Source: Rhodospirillales bacterium
GTDB lineage: Bacteria; Pseudomonadota; Alphaproteobacteria; Acetobacterales; Acetobacteraceae
Assembly (NCBI GenBank): GCA_025351925.1
Contig: JANXVC010000407.1
Coordinates: forward strand, 1-57,394
Length of the DNA: 57,394 nucleotides
Reading direction: 5' to 3'
A model generated the notes under the pieces. The model saw nothing but the letters and a program-made list of their open reading frames with translations, had not been told where the DNA came from and searched no databases. The number at the start of each line of letters is the position of its first letter. Position 1 is the stretch's first letter. The translations under genes and the position numbers were made by a program. Shown piece after piece: positions 43,496 to 52,023 of the stretch.

Positions 43496-44740
43496 TCAGA
43501 AAAGCAGGGCGTAGGGCATAAATGCCACAATGTCCCCTGGAGCGACCCGCGTCACGTCGTCCGCCAGCTCGACCAGTCCGTCGGTTTCGGTCAGCGAGGT
43601 GAGGATGCCGGCGCCGTCCACCCCGTGTTTATGCGCAGCGGCCGTGCCGTCGGGACCGGGCAGCAGCCGGACCCGGACATATTCGCGCCGCCCGGGCTTT
43701 TTGCGATAGGCGAAGGCGGCCGGCATACGCAGTATAGGCGGCGGCCGGTAAACGCTGCCCACCAGCGCTGCCAGCATCGGACGCGCTAACTGCGCGAAGG
43801 TGACGAATGCCGCCACCGGGTTGCCCGGCAAGCCCATGAACGGCACGCCGCCGACCACGCCCATCGTCACCGGCCGCCCCGGCTTCACCGCCAGGCGCCA
43901 GAACACCAGCCGTCCCAGCGCCTCGACGGCCGCACGGACATGGTCCTCCTCCCCGGCCGACACGCCGCCGGAGGTCAGGATCAAGTCATGGCCGCGGGCC
44001 GCGGTCCGCAGCGCGTCGGTGATCGCGGCCAGCCGATCCGGTATGATGCCGAGGTCCGTCACCTCTGCCCCAGACCGGCGCGCCATTGCGGCCAGCAGCA
44101 CGCGGTTGCTGTCATAGCGCTGCGCCGCGCCGGTGGGCCGACCGGGCTCGACCAGCTCGTCCCCGGTCGAGAACAGCGCCACCCGGACCGGCCGGCATAC
44201 AGAAACGCCGGTGATGCCCAATGCGGCCGCCAATGCGAGATCCTGTGGCCGCAGCCGCAGCCCGGCGCGCAGTGCGACGGCACCGCGGGCGATGTCCTCG
44301 CCGCGTGGGCGCGTGTTGGCGCCGGAGCGTAATCCGGGCGGGACCTCGACATGGCCGGCGTCGAGTCGAACGTCCTCTTGCATGAATACCGTATCTGCGC
44401 CGGGCGGCAACGCGGCGCCGGTGAAGATGCGCTGCGCCGAACCATCGATGAGCGGCTGCGCTGGCGCCCCGGCCGCGAGCCGGCCCAGCACCGGCAGGTG
44501 CCCGCCATCCTCCAGCCCCGTAAGCCGCACCGCGTAGCCATCGACGGCAGAGTTGTCGAAGGGCGGCAGGTCCACCGGCGCGATCACGTCCGCAGCGAGC
44601 ACGCGCCCGTCCGCCGCGAGCAGCCCGACCCGCTCGGTCCCATCGATCCGTCCGACCTCAGCCGCGATCATGGCCTGGGCGGCGTCCAACGTCAGCAGCG
44701 CGCCCCCGAAGGCAAAGCAGTCATCCGAGAGCTGCGCCAT
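43496..44740 (-). CDS. moeA: Molybdopterin molybdenumtransferase
   Basis: A 414-residue canonical MoeA. PPFDNSAVDGYAVR (Asp), ADTVFMQEDV, LFSTGDELVEPG, YDSNRVLLAAM, LTSGGVSAGEEDHV and FMGLPGNPVAAFV are all intact. It inserts molybdate (or tungstate) into adenylylated molybdopterin. It overlaps the upstream mobB gene by one base, so both form an operon transcribed away from the formate dehydrogenase genes. This is the third MoeA-family gene within 7 kb. Confidence 0.94.
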   Translation of the reverse strand: MAQLSDDCFAFGGALLTLDAAQAMIAAEVGRIDGTERVGLLAADGRVLAADVIAPVDLPPFDNSAVDGYAVRLTGLEDGGHLPVLGRLAAGAPAQPLIDGSAQRIFTGAALPPGADTVFMQEDVRLDAGHVEVPPGLRSGANTRPRGEDIARGAVALRAGLRLRPQDLALAAALGITGVSVCRPVRVALFSTGDELVEPGRPTGAAQRYDSNRVLLAAMARRSGAEVTDLGIIPDRLAAITDALRTAARGHDLILTSGGVSAGEEDHVRAAVEALGRLVFWRLAVKPGRPVTMGVVGGVPFMGLPGNPVAAFVTFAQLARPMLAALVGSVYRPPPILRMPAAFAYRKKPGRREYVRVRLLPGPDGTAAAHKHGVDGAGILTSLTETDGLVELADDVTRVAPGDIVAFMPYALLF

Positions 44741-45240
44741 CAGCCGACGGGAACCGCGTGCACCTGCACGGCTTCGGCGATGCCTTCAATGTCGTCCAGC
44801 TGCAGCCAAGGCAATGCCAGGCCCAGCACCGGCGCGTCCGACGCCACCGCCACCACGGACTGGTCGTCCGGATGCAGCATCGGCTTGCCGTTGGCAGTGC
44901 GGAACACCTCAAGCTTAGGCTGACCGCCGCGCTTGAAGCCCTCGATCAGCACCAGGTCCACGGGACTCAGGCGCATCAGCAGGTCGGCGAGATCAGGCTC
45001 GGCGTCACCGCGCAGCTCATGCAGCAGCGCCCAGCGATTGGCGGACGCTACCAGCACCTCCTGGGCGCCAGCCTGCCGGTGCTCCCAAGAGTCCTTGCCG
45101 GGTTGGTCCACGTCGAAGGCGTGATGCGCATGCTTGATAGTCGAGACGCGCAGCCCCTTCCCGACCAGGACCGGAATCAACCGGCGCAGCAGGGTGGTCT
45201 TGCCAGCGCCGCTCCAACCCGCAAGGCCAATCACCCGCAT
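44740..45240 (-). CDS. mobB: Molybdopterin-guanine dinucleotide biosynthesis adapter MobB
   Basis: A 166-residue P-loop protein: MRVIGLAGWSGAGKTTLLRRLIPVL (Walker A), KHAHHAFDVDQPGKDSWEHRQAGAQEVLVAS (MobB signature), VDLVLIEGFKR. It binds GTP and helps MobA make or deliver the guanine-dinucleotide cofactor. Divergent from the formate dehydrogenase operon over a 195-bp region. Confidence 0.93.
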   Translation of the reverse strand: MRVIGLAGWSGAGKTTLLRRLIPVLVGKGLRVSTIKHAHHAFDVDQPGKDSWEHRQAGAQEVLVASANRWALLHELRGDAEPDLADLLMRLSPVDLVLIEGFKRGGQPKLEVFRTANGKPMLHPDDQSVVAVASDAPVLGLALPWLQLDDIEGIAEAVQVHAVPVG

Positions 45241-45265
45241 CTGGGGTCAATCAGGCAAAGTAGTA

Positions 45266-45294
45266 TTGAATTTATTAACGTCATTGGTTATATC
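45266..45294 (+). promoter_or_regulatory. Candidate sigma-70-type promoter of the formate dehydrogenase operon
   Basis: In the AT-rich divergent region, TTGAAT (45266-45271) and TATATC (45289-45294) are separated by exactly 17 bases. Transcription would begin near 45301, leaving a leader of about 135 bases before the ATG at 45436. Confidence 0.45.
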
Positions 45295-45435
45295 TATCAT
45301 TCCTGGCCAATTGAGTATCCCGCGGGCAATCACGCGTTGTCTGCCACCCGATACCCTTGGCGTCATGCACATTTGCATTCATATACCGGGGGCAACTGTG
45401 CCTGGCCTCGACGCCCGGCGTTCTGGGAGTCATTG

Positions 45436-47163
45436 ATGGCGGACGCAGTCCACGGTACGGTGGTACGCTTTGAACATCCCGGCGCTGGCCGCCGTCGCGC
45501 CACCTCCCTGCCGAAAGGCCGCGAGGTCCAGCCCAAGGCGAAACACGAGATCGAGGCGTTGCTCGCTGACCAGCCGCGGGAGCGGGAGTATCTGATCGAA
45601 TACCTGCATTTGATCCAAGATACCTATAAGCAAATCTCCGCGGCGCATCTGGCCGCGCTTGCAGATGAAATGCGCCTTGCTTTTGCGGAAGTCTATGAGA
45701 CCGCGACGTTTTATGCACATTTTGATGTGGTGAAGGAGGGCGACGCCCCGCTCGCGCCGCTGGTCATTCGGGTGTGCGATACCGTAACTTGCGCGATGTT
45801 TGGCGCCGAGAAGCTCTATGCCGAACTTCGCGCACATGAAGCTGCTGGCAGCCTCGGCGGTCCGGCCCGCGTGGTGCGTGCACCCTGCGTCGGCCTGTGC
45901 GACCAGGCGCCTGTCGCCGAGGTCGGCCATCACTTCCTGCATAAGGCGACGCCGGCCATGGTGCTGGAAGTCATCGCGCGCGATGACAGCCATGCGCATG
46001 TCGCGGACTATCCGGACTATGACGCCTATGTCGCCGGCGGCGGCTACGCGTTGCTGAACCAGCTGCGGGCCGGCACGCTGACCAGCGACGCGGTGCTCGC
46101 GGTGCTGGACGAGAGCGGACTGCGCGGCCTGGGCGGCGCCGGGTTCCCGGCCGGGCGCAAGTGGCGCTCGGTTCGCAACGAGCCCGGCCCGCGCCTGATG
46201 GCGATCAACGGCGACGAGGGCGAGCCCGGCACCTTCAAGGACCGCCACTATCTCAACAGCGACCCGCACCGTTTCCTGGAGGGCACGCTGATCGGCGCCC
46301 ACGTGGTCGAGGCGACCGACGTCTATATCTATCTGCGCGACGAGTATCCGGCCGCCCGCGAGATGCTGACGCGGGAGATTGCCAAGCTGCCGCCGGGCGG
46401 CCCGCGTATCCACATGCGACGCGGCGCCGGCGCCTATATCTGCGGCGAGGAAAGCTCGATGCTGGAGAGCATCGAGGGCAAGCGCGGCCTGCCGCGGCAC
46501 AAGCCGCCGTTCCCCTATCAGGTTGGCCTGTTCGGCCGGCCGACGCTGATCAACAATGTCGAGACCGTGTTCTGGGTGCGCGAACTGCTGGAGCGGGGCG
46601 CGGCCTGGTGGACCAGCCAGGGCCGCAACGGGCGCGTCGGCCTGCGCAGCTACTCGGTGTCCGGCCGCGTCAAGCAGCCCGGCGTCAAGCTGGCGCCGTC
46701 CGGCATCACCGTGCAGCAGCTGATCGAAGAGTACTGCGGCGGCATGGCGGACGGGCACGAGTTCTCCGCCTACCTGCCCGGCGGCGCGTCGGGCGGCATC
46801 CTGCCGGCGTCCTTGGCGGACATCCCGCTTGATTTCGGCACGCTGGAGAAATACGGCTGCTTCATCGGCTCCGCCGCCGTCGTCGTGTTCTCGCAGGCTG
46901 ACGATGTGCGCGATGTGGCGCTCAACCTGATGCGCTTCTTTGAAGACGAGAGCTGCGGCCAGTGCACGCCCTGCCGGTCCGGCACACAGAAGGCGCGCAT
47001 GCTGATGGAGCGCGGCGTATGGGACGCGGAGCTGCTGGGCGAGCTCGGCCAGGTCATGCGCGACGCCTCGATCTGTGGGCTGGGCCAGGCGGCGTCCAAC
47101 CCGCTCGCCTGCGTCATCAAGTATTTTCCGGAATTGCTGATGCCCAAGGAGGCCGCAGAATGA
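45436..47163 (+). CDS. fdh1B: NAD-dependent formate dehydrogenase beta subunit (fused NuoE-NuoF-like)
   Basis: A 575-residue fusion. Residues ~20-170 are NuoE-like: [2Fe-2S] ligands in VRVCDTVTCAMFG and RAPCVGLCDQAP. Residues ~190-575 are NuoF-like: FMN and NAD sites in GLGGAGFPAGRKW, NGDEGEPGTFKDRHY and GAGAYICGEESSMLESIEG; the [4Fe-4S] ligands are in DESCGQCTPCRSGT with a later Cys (ICGLGQAAS). It moves electrons from the alpha subunit to NAD. The fused architecture and length are those of dimeric NAD-dependent formate dehydrogenase 1 of methylotrophs. GGGAG precedes the ATG; the stop overlaps the alpha-subunit ATG (ATGA). Confidence 0.92.
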   Translation: MADAVHGTVVRFEHPGAGRRRATSLPKGREVQPKAKHEIEALLADQPREREYLIEYLHLIQDTYKQISAAHLAALADEMRLAFAEVYETATFYAHFDVVKEGDAPLAPLVIRVCDTVTCAMFGAEKLYAELRAHEAAGSLGGPARVVRAPCVGLCDQAPVAEVGHHFLHKATPAMVLEVIARDDSHAHVADYPDYDAYVAGGGYALLNQLRAGTLTSDAVLAVLDESGLRGLGGAGFPAGRKWRSVRNEPGPRLMAINGDEGEPGTFKDRHYLNSDPHRFLEGTLIGAHVVEATDVYIYLRDEYPAAREMLTREIAKLPPGGPRIHMRRGAGAYICGEESSMLESIEGKRGLPRHKPPFPYQVGLFGRPTLINNVETVFWVRELLERGAAWWTSQGRNGRVGLRSYSVSGRVKQPGVKLAPSGITVQQLIEEYCGGMADGHEFSAYLPGGASGGILPASLADIPLDFGTLEKYGCFIGSAAVVVFSQADDVRDVALNLMRFFEDESCGQCTPCRSGTQKARMLMERGVWDAELLGELGQVMRDASICGLGQAASNPLACVIKYFPELLMPKEAAE

Positions 47164-49985
47164 GCAGCTCGACAATGCGGGAGGGCCCGCAGAACCTGGA
47201 CGGGATCACGACGGAAACGCAGGGCCTGGCCTTCGAGCTGGACGGAGAGCGGGTGTTCGCGCGTGAGGGCGAGAGCCTGTGGGACGTGGCGCGCCGGGTC
47301 GGCACGGCGATCCCGCATCTGTGCCACCGGCCGGAGCCGGGCTACCGCCCCGACGGCAACTGCCGCGTCTGCATGGTGGAGATCGAGGGCGAGCGCGTGC
47401 TGGCGCCGTCCTGCAAGCGCATGCCCGCGGTCGGCATGAAGGTGCACACGCAGACCGAGCGGGCGACCAAGGCGCGCGCCATGGTCATGGAGCTATTGGT
47501 GTCCGACCAGCCGGCGCGCGAGACGTCGCATGACCCGACGTCGGCGTTCTGGAACTGGGCCGACCAGACGCACGTCACCGAGAGCCGCTTTCCCACAGCG
47601 CAGCGCTGGGCGCATGACCCCAGCCACCCGGCGATGCGGGTCAACCTCGACGCCTGCATCCAGTGCAACCTCTGCGTCCGCGCCTGCCGCGAGGTGCAGG
47701 TCAACGACGTGATCGGCATGGCGTTCAGGAACGCTGGCAGCAAGGTGGTGTTCGACTTCGACGACCCGATGGGCCAATCCACCTGCGTCGCCTGCGGCGA
47801 GTGCGTGCAGGCCTGCCCAACCGGCGCGCTGATGCCGGCGGCTTACCTGAACGAGGCCGAAACGCGCGTCACCTGGCCCGACCGCAAGGTGGATAGCCTG
47901 TGCCCGTACTGCGGCGTGGGCTGTCAGGTGACGTATGAGGTGAAGGACAAGCGCGTCGTCTATGCCCAGGGCCGCAACGGTCCGGCGAACCACAACCGGC
48001 TATGCGTTAAGGGCCGGTTCGGCTTCGACTACATCCACCATCCGCACCGCCTGACCAAGCCGCTGATCCGCCTGCCGAACATGCCGAAGCACGCGCAGGA
48101 CCAGGTCGATCCCGCGAACCCGTGGACGCATTTCCGCGAGGCATCGTGGGAGGAGGCGCTGGAGCTCGCCGCTGGCGGGCTGTCGCGCATCCGTGCGGAG
48201 TCCGGGCCGCGCTCGCTCGCCGGCTTCGGGTCGGCGAAGGGGTCGAACGAGGAGGCCTATCTGTTCCAGAAGCTGGTGCGCACCGGCTTTGGCTCCAACA
48301 ACGTCGATCACTGCACCCGGCTGTGCCACGCGTCGTCGGTCGCGGCGCTGATGGAGGGTCTGAACTCCGGCGCCGTCACCGCCCCGTTCTCGGCGGCGCT
48401 GGATGCCGAGGTGATCGTCGTGATCGGCGCCAACCCGACGGTGAACCACCCGGTCGCCGCGACCTTCATCAAGAACGCCATCAAGGACCGCGGCGCCAAG
48501 CTGGTCGTCATCGACCCGCGCCATCAGGCGTTGTCCCGGCTCGCCACCTACCATCTCGCCTTCAAGCCCGGCAGCGACGTCGCGTTGCTGAACGCGATGC
48601 TGCACACGATCATCGAGGAGGGCCTGACCGACGAACAGTATGTCGCCGGCTACACCGAGGGCTACGAGGAGCTCAGCGCCCGCATCAAGGACTTCGCGCC
48701 CGAGCGAATGGAGCCGGTTTGCGGCATTCCGGCGCAGACCATACGCGAGGTGGCGCGGCTATATGCCAAGTCCCGCGCGTCGCTCGTGTTCTGGGGCATG
48801 GGCATCAGCCAGCACGTGCACGGCACCGACAACTCGCGGTGCCTGATCGCGCTGGCGCTGGTGACGGGTCAGATCGGCCGGCCCGGCGCCGGGCTGCATC
48901 CGCTGCGCGGCCAGAACAACGTGCAAGGCGCAAGCGACGCCGGGCTGATCCCCATGGTGTTCCCGGACTACCAGTCGGTCGAGAACCCCGGCATCCGCGA
49001 GCATTTCGAGGCGTATTGGGACACCAAGCTCGATCCTGTGCAGGGCCTGACGGTCGTCGAGATCATGACGGCGATCCACGAGGGCAAGATCCGCGGCATG
49101 TATGTCGAGGGCGAGAACCCAGCGATGTCCGACCCTGACCTGAACCACGCGCGGGTGGCGCTGGCGAAGCTTGATCATCTGGTCGTGCAGGACCTGTTTC
49201 TGACCGAGACGGCGTTCCATGCCGACGTGGTGCTGCCGGCCTCGGCGTTCGCGGAAAAGAGCGGCACGTTCACCAACACGGACCGCCGGGTGCAGATCGC
49301 CCGCCCGGTGCTGGACCCGCCCGGCGACGCGCGGCAGGACTGGTGGATCATTGCGGAGATCGCCAAGCGGATGGGCCTGGGCTGGAACTACCCGGGCCCG
49401 GCGGAGATCTTTGCCGAGATGGCGCAGGTCATGCCGTCATTCGCCAACATCACGTGGGAGCGGCTGGAGCGGGAGGGTGCGGTGACCTATCCCGTCGATG
49501 GGCCGGACGTGCCGGGGCATGAGATCATTTTCTATGCGGGTTTCCCGACCGAGAGCGGCCGGGCCAAGATGGTGCCGGCCAATGTGCTGCCGCCGGATGA
49601 GATTCCGGATGACGAGTATCCTATGGTGCTCTCGACCGGGCGGGTGCTGGAGCATTGGCATACCGGGTCGATGACCCGGCGGTCGGATGTGCTGGACGCG
49701 ATCGAGCCGGAGGCGGTGGCGTTCATGTCGCCGAAGGATTTGTGGCGGCTGCAATTGACGCCGGGCGACCGCATTCGGCTGGAGACGCGGCGGGGGGTTG
49801 TGGAGGTCAAGGTCCGCAGCGACCGCGACGTGCCGGCGGGGATGGTGTTTATGCCGTTCTGCTACGCCGAGGCTGCGGCGAACTTGCTGACCAATCCGGC
49901 GCTTGATCCGTTTGGGAAGATTCCGGAGTTCAAGTTCTGCGCGGCGCGGGTTGGGGCTGTAGAGATGGCGACGGCGGCTGAGTAG
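47160..49985 (+). CDS. fdh1A: NAD-dependent formate dehydrogenase alpha subunit (Mo/W-bis-MGD)
   Basis: A 941-residue catalytic subunit. N-terminal NuoG-like [2Fe-2S] domain (HLCHRPEPGYRPDGNCRVCMVE), a His-Cys and two [4Fe-4S] clusters (CIQCNLCVRACREVQ, CVACGECVQACPTGAL), then the molybdopterin oxidoreductase domain opening with CPYCGVGCQVTYEV. The metal ligand is Cys389 in VDHCTRLCHASSV, next to the conserved His; it is Cys, not selenocysteine. GQNNVQGASDAG is the formate-site region; a C-terminal dinucleotide-binding domain (GRVLEHWHTGSMTRRSD) closes it. It oxidises formate to CO2. It overlaps the beta gene by 4 bases. No FdhD or FdsD gene follows in the window. Confidence 0.95.
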   Translation: MSSSTMREGPQNLDGITTETQGLAFELDGERVFAREGESLWDVARRVGTAIPHLCHRPEPGYRPDGNCRVCMVEIEGERVLAPSCKRMPAVGMKVHTQTERATKARAMVMELLVSDQPARETSHDPTSAFWNWADQTHVTESRFPTAQRWAHDPSHPAMRVNLDACIQCNLCVRACREVQVNDVIGMAFRNAGSKVVFDFDDPMGQSTCVACGECVQACPTGALMPAAYLNEAETRVTWPDRKVDSLCPYCGVGCQVTYEVKDKRVVYAQGRNGPANHNRLCVKGRFGFDYIHHPHRLTKPLIRLPNMPKHAQDQVDPANPWTHFREASWEEALELAAGGLSRIRAESGPRSLAGFGSAKGSNEEAYLFQKLVRTGFGSNNVDHCTRLCHASSVAALMEGLNSGAVTAPFSAALDAEVIVVIGANPTVNHPVAATFIKNAIKDRGAKLVVIDPRHQALSRLATYHLAFKPGSDVALLNAMLHTIIEEGLTDEQYVAGYTEGYEELSARIKDFAPERMEPVCGIPAQTIREVARLYAKSRASLVFWGMGISQHVHGTDNSRCLIALALVTGQIGRPGAGLHPLRGQNNVQGASDAGLIPMVFPDYQSVENPGIREHFEAYWDTKLDPVQGLTVVEIMTAIHEGKIRGMYVEGENPAMSDPDLNHARVALAKLDHLVVQDLFLTETAFHADVVLPASAFAEKSGTFTNTDRRVQIARPVLDPPGDARQDWWIIAEIAKRMGLGWNYPGPAEIFAEMAQVMPSFANITWERLEREGAVTYPVDGPDVPGHEIIFYAGFPTESGRAKMVPANVLPPDEIPDDEYPMVLSTGRVLEHWHTGSMTRRSDVLDAIEPEAVAFMSPKDLWRLQLTPGDRIRLETRRGVVEVKVRSDRDVPAGMVFMPFCYAEAAANLLTNPALDPFGKIPEFKFCAARVGAVEMATAAE

Positions 49986-50054
49986 GCCGCTTCGGGCGGG
50001 CACGGCGGGCGGAGTGGCTTTATCAGAGATATTGTCGCTCCGTTAGCTTGACCC

Positions 50055-50642
50055 TTAGGTGGACGGGGCACCGGCGCTTGGCCGGCTGTCGAGTATCGCC
50101 CGAAGCTTCGGGTTGTCGAGCATGCGGTCCGCGGTCGCACTCAACAGGTCTTCCGCGAGTTTCTGCAGTGCGTCGATGTCTGCGTCGATCAGGACGAAGG
50201 CGTCGCGCTGGTTCTTGACCGTGTCCTTGTAAACCGTGCGGCCAGAGCGGTCGATGACAAGAAGGTCCAGGTCGATCCCGGCCACCCGCTTGATATATTT
50301 GTTTGCGTCAAACGTGCGCACCACGAGTTGGATGCGATACGGTGCGTTAGCCTGGGTGGAAAGCATGCCGCGCGCCTGCAGCGCCTTGGTGAATACGGCT
50401 GCCACCTCCTCTGTCACCGGCCGGGCAGTGTCGCGGACGTAGAACGGGTTGCCGAAGCCGCCTCTGACCGTCGCGAGTCGGTTCGGCTTTTCGTCCCGCA
50501 TGTCGGTGGCCGTCACGGCGGACACCGAGCTTGGCGATCCCGCGACGATCGGGACGCTCGGGGCATAGTTCAAAGAGGCGGTGCTCGAGCAGGCTGCGAG
50601 CGCGAGCAGCACGCAGGCGAGAAGGGTGGGATGAAGGCGCAT
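50055..50642 (-). CDS. Lipoprotein, YajG-like
   Basis: A 195-residue lipoprotein. Signal MRLHPTLLACVLLALAACSS has the lipobox LAAC (Cys18), so the mature protein is lipid-anchored. The rest is one domain: YAPSVPIVAGSPSSVSAVTATDMRDEKPNRLATVRGGFGN, TEEVAAVFTKALQARGML, and a C-terminal DALQKLAEDLLSATADRMLDNPKLRAIL helix. The pattern matches the YajG-like outer-membrane lipoprotein group, of unknown function. GGAGA precedes the ATG at 50642. The frame is open further upstream but no start there has a family-like N-terminus. Confidence 0.75.
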   Translation of the reverse strand: MRLHPTLLACVLLALAACSSTASLNYAPSVPIVAGSPSSVSAVTATDMRDEKPNRLATVRGGFGNPFYVRDTARPVTEEVAAVFTKALQARGMLSTQANAPYRIQLVVRTFDANKYIKRVAGIDLDLLVIDRSGRTVYKDTVKNQRDAFVLIDADIDALQKLAEDLLSATADRMLDNPKLRAILDSRPSAGAPST

Positions 50643-50703
50643 CGATGCATTCTCCGGGTTGGCCGGGGTTGATGCCGCAGTACGCGGCCTGCGCAGGCCG
50701 CTG

Positions 50704-52023
50704 CTATGCGGCAGTTGGGACGTTGGGCGGCGGGATGGGCATACGCGGCGGGGCGGTGGCCCAAAGCAGCGCCTCCTCCTCGGGCGTGAGGCCGTAGGCG
50801 CGGTTCTCCAGCGCCGACAGTTCGGCCTCGCGCCGCGCCGCCTCCGCCAGCCGTGCTGCCATCGGAGCGATGGTGGCCGCGTGTTCGGCACGGATGGCGG
50901 CGATGGCGGCAGCGGACAGGGTGCGGCGGCGCACTGGCAAGGCGGCGCGCAGGGTAGCAACAAAGCCGTCCGCAGAGAGGCTAAATGGGTTGCGTAGCGC
51001 GGCAGGACGAGTGGAAAAATCCCAGTTTACCTGAAGCCAATCAAATAATGCAGTGAGTGCCTGCTTTTTAGAATGCGCGATATGTTCCAGAGCAATAACA
51101 TGTTGTGTTGCAACATCGTTCACATCCGCTAGCGGAATGGGAATTGGAAAAGATCGAACGAAGGGTATGTCCATTGCAAGCGCCTCATCTTTCTTGTGCG
51201 GGAATGCGCGAAACATAAGCCACCACGCCACAGGAGAGTTGAGAACACCGACGAGCCATCTATCTTGAGAGGAAATAAATATAGCAGCGTCGTTGCAGAG
51301 GTCCCCGCCAAAGTCCAACGAAAACCCTGGATGGAAAAGAATTCGCTGAATCAGAATTTTTGGCTGGGAAAATAACTCCCAGTATGCGACCGGGTCTTGA
51401 ATCTCATACCATTCGTAAGAGCCAGCCTTTCGCCCTGACCAATTATCGCCCATCCAATCTTTTGGTTTCGGCTCCAGACGATCCTGGAATTGTTGAAGAT
51501 GCGTCTGTACTGCAGGGAAGTCGTCGATGTTGATGCCCTGGCGACTGAAAATCATCCAAAGTCCAGCCCAGTCGCTACTCCAACGGTCGATGTCCTGACC
51601 TCGCAAGAAACGCCTGATTATTTGCTCGGCTTGAGGGCTTGTCGCTATTAATCGATCTCTGGTCTCTTGATCTACTACAAAAGCTTCATTTAGGCCGGTT
51701 TTCACACCATACCTTGGTTCAGATGCAAAGTCCCTTAGCGGCATCCCGGTCCGCTGCAGCTTTTCCATAAGCGTCCGAACTGCTGAGGGTTCCAGCACCC
51801 AAGAATTGCGCGTCAGGGCCGCACGCGGAACTAAAATTGTCGTTTCCGCGATCTGCGCTTCCAACGCCTCCATCCGCACCAAATCGCGCGGCACGACCGT
51901 GACCGCCACCTGCTCCGGCGCGCCGATCGCCGGCAATGGCCGCCGGGCGCAGACCACGGACGGGAACACGTCCGTTCCGGGGAAAAACTTCCGGGCATGG
52001 CCAAAATCCGTCACCGCCTCCAC
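50704..52023 (-). CDS. C-terminal part of a split type IIG-like restriction-modification protein (TaqI-like specificity domain)
   Basis: A 439-residue protein starting at a GTG that is the very next codon after the TGA of the upstream gene, in the same frame. It opens VEAVTDFGHARKFFPGTDVFPSVVCARRP, which reads as the direct continuation of the methylase domain, and continues into the target-recognition part (LRDFASEPRYGVKTGLNEAFVVD, RRFLRGQDIDRW, WMIFSRQG, FSQPKILIQRILFHPGF, CNDAAIFISSQDRWLVGVLNSPVAWW). This is the usual Eco57I/TaqI-like C-terminal specificity and coiled-coil region (ELSALENRAYGLTPEEEALLW). Without the stop codon it would form one ~1311-residue enzyme. It may still be translated by re-initiation and act in trans. 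Confidence 0.75.
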   Translation of the reverse strand: MEAVTDFGHARKFFPGTDVFPSVVCARRPLPAIGAPEQVAVTVVPRDLVRMEALEAQIAETTILVPRAALTRNSWVLEPSAVRTLMEKLQRTGMPLRDFASEPRYGVKTGLNEAFVVDQETRDRLIATSPQAEQIIRRFLRGQDIDRWSSDWAGLWMIFSRQGINIDDFPAVQTHLQQFQDRLEPKPKDWMGDNWSGRKAGSYEWYEIQDPVAYWELFSQPKILIQRILFHPGFSLDFGGDLCNDAAIFISSQDRWLVGVLNSPVAWWLMFRAFPHKKDEALAMDIPFVRSFPIPIPLADVNDVATQHVIALEHIAHSKKQALTALFDWLQVNWDFSTRPAALRNPFSLSADGFVATLRAALPVRRRTLSAAAIAAIRAEHAATIAPMAARLAEAARREAELSALENRAYGLTPEEEALLWATAPPRMPIPPPNVPTAA

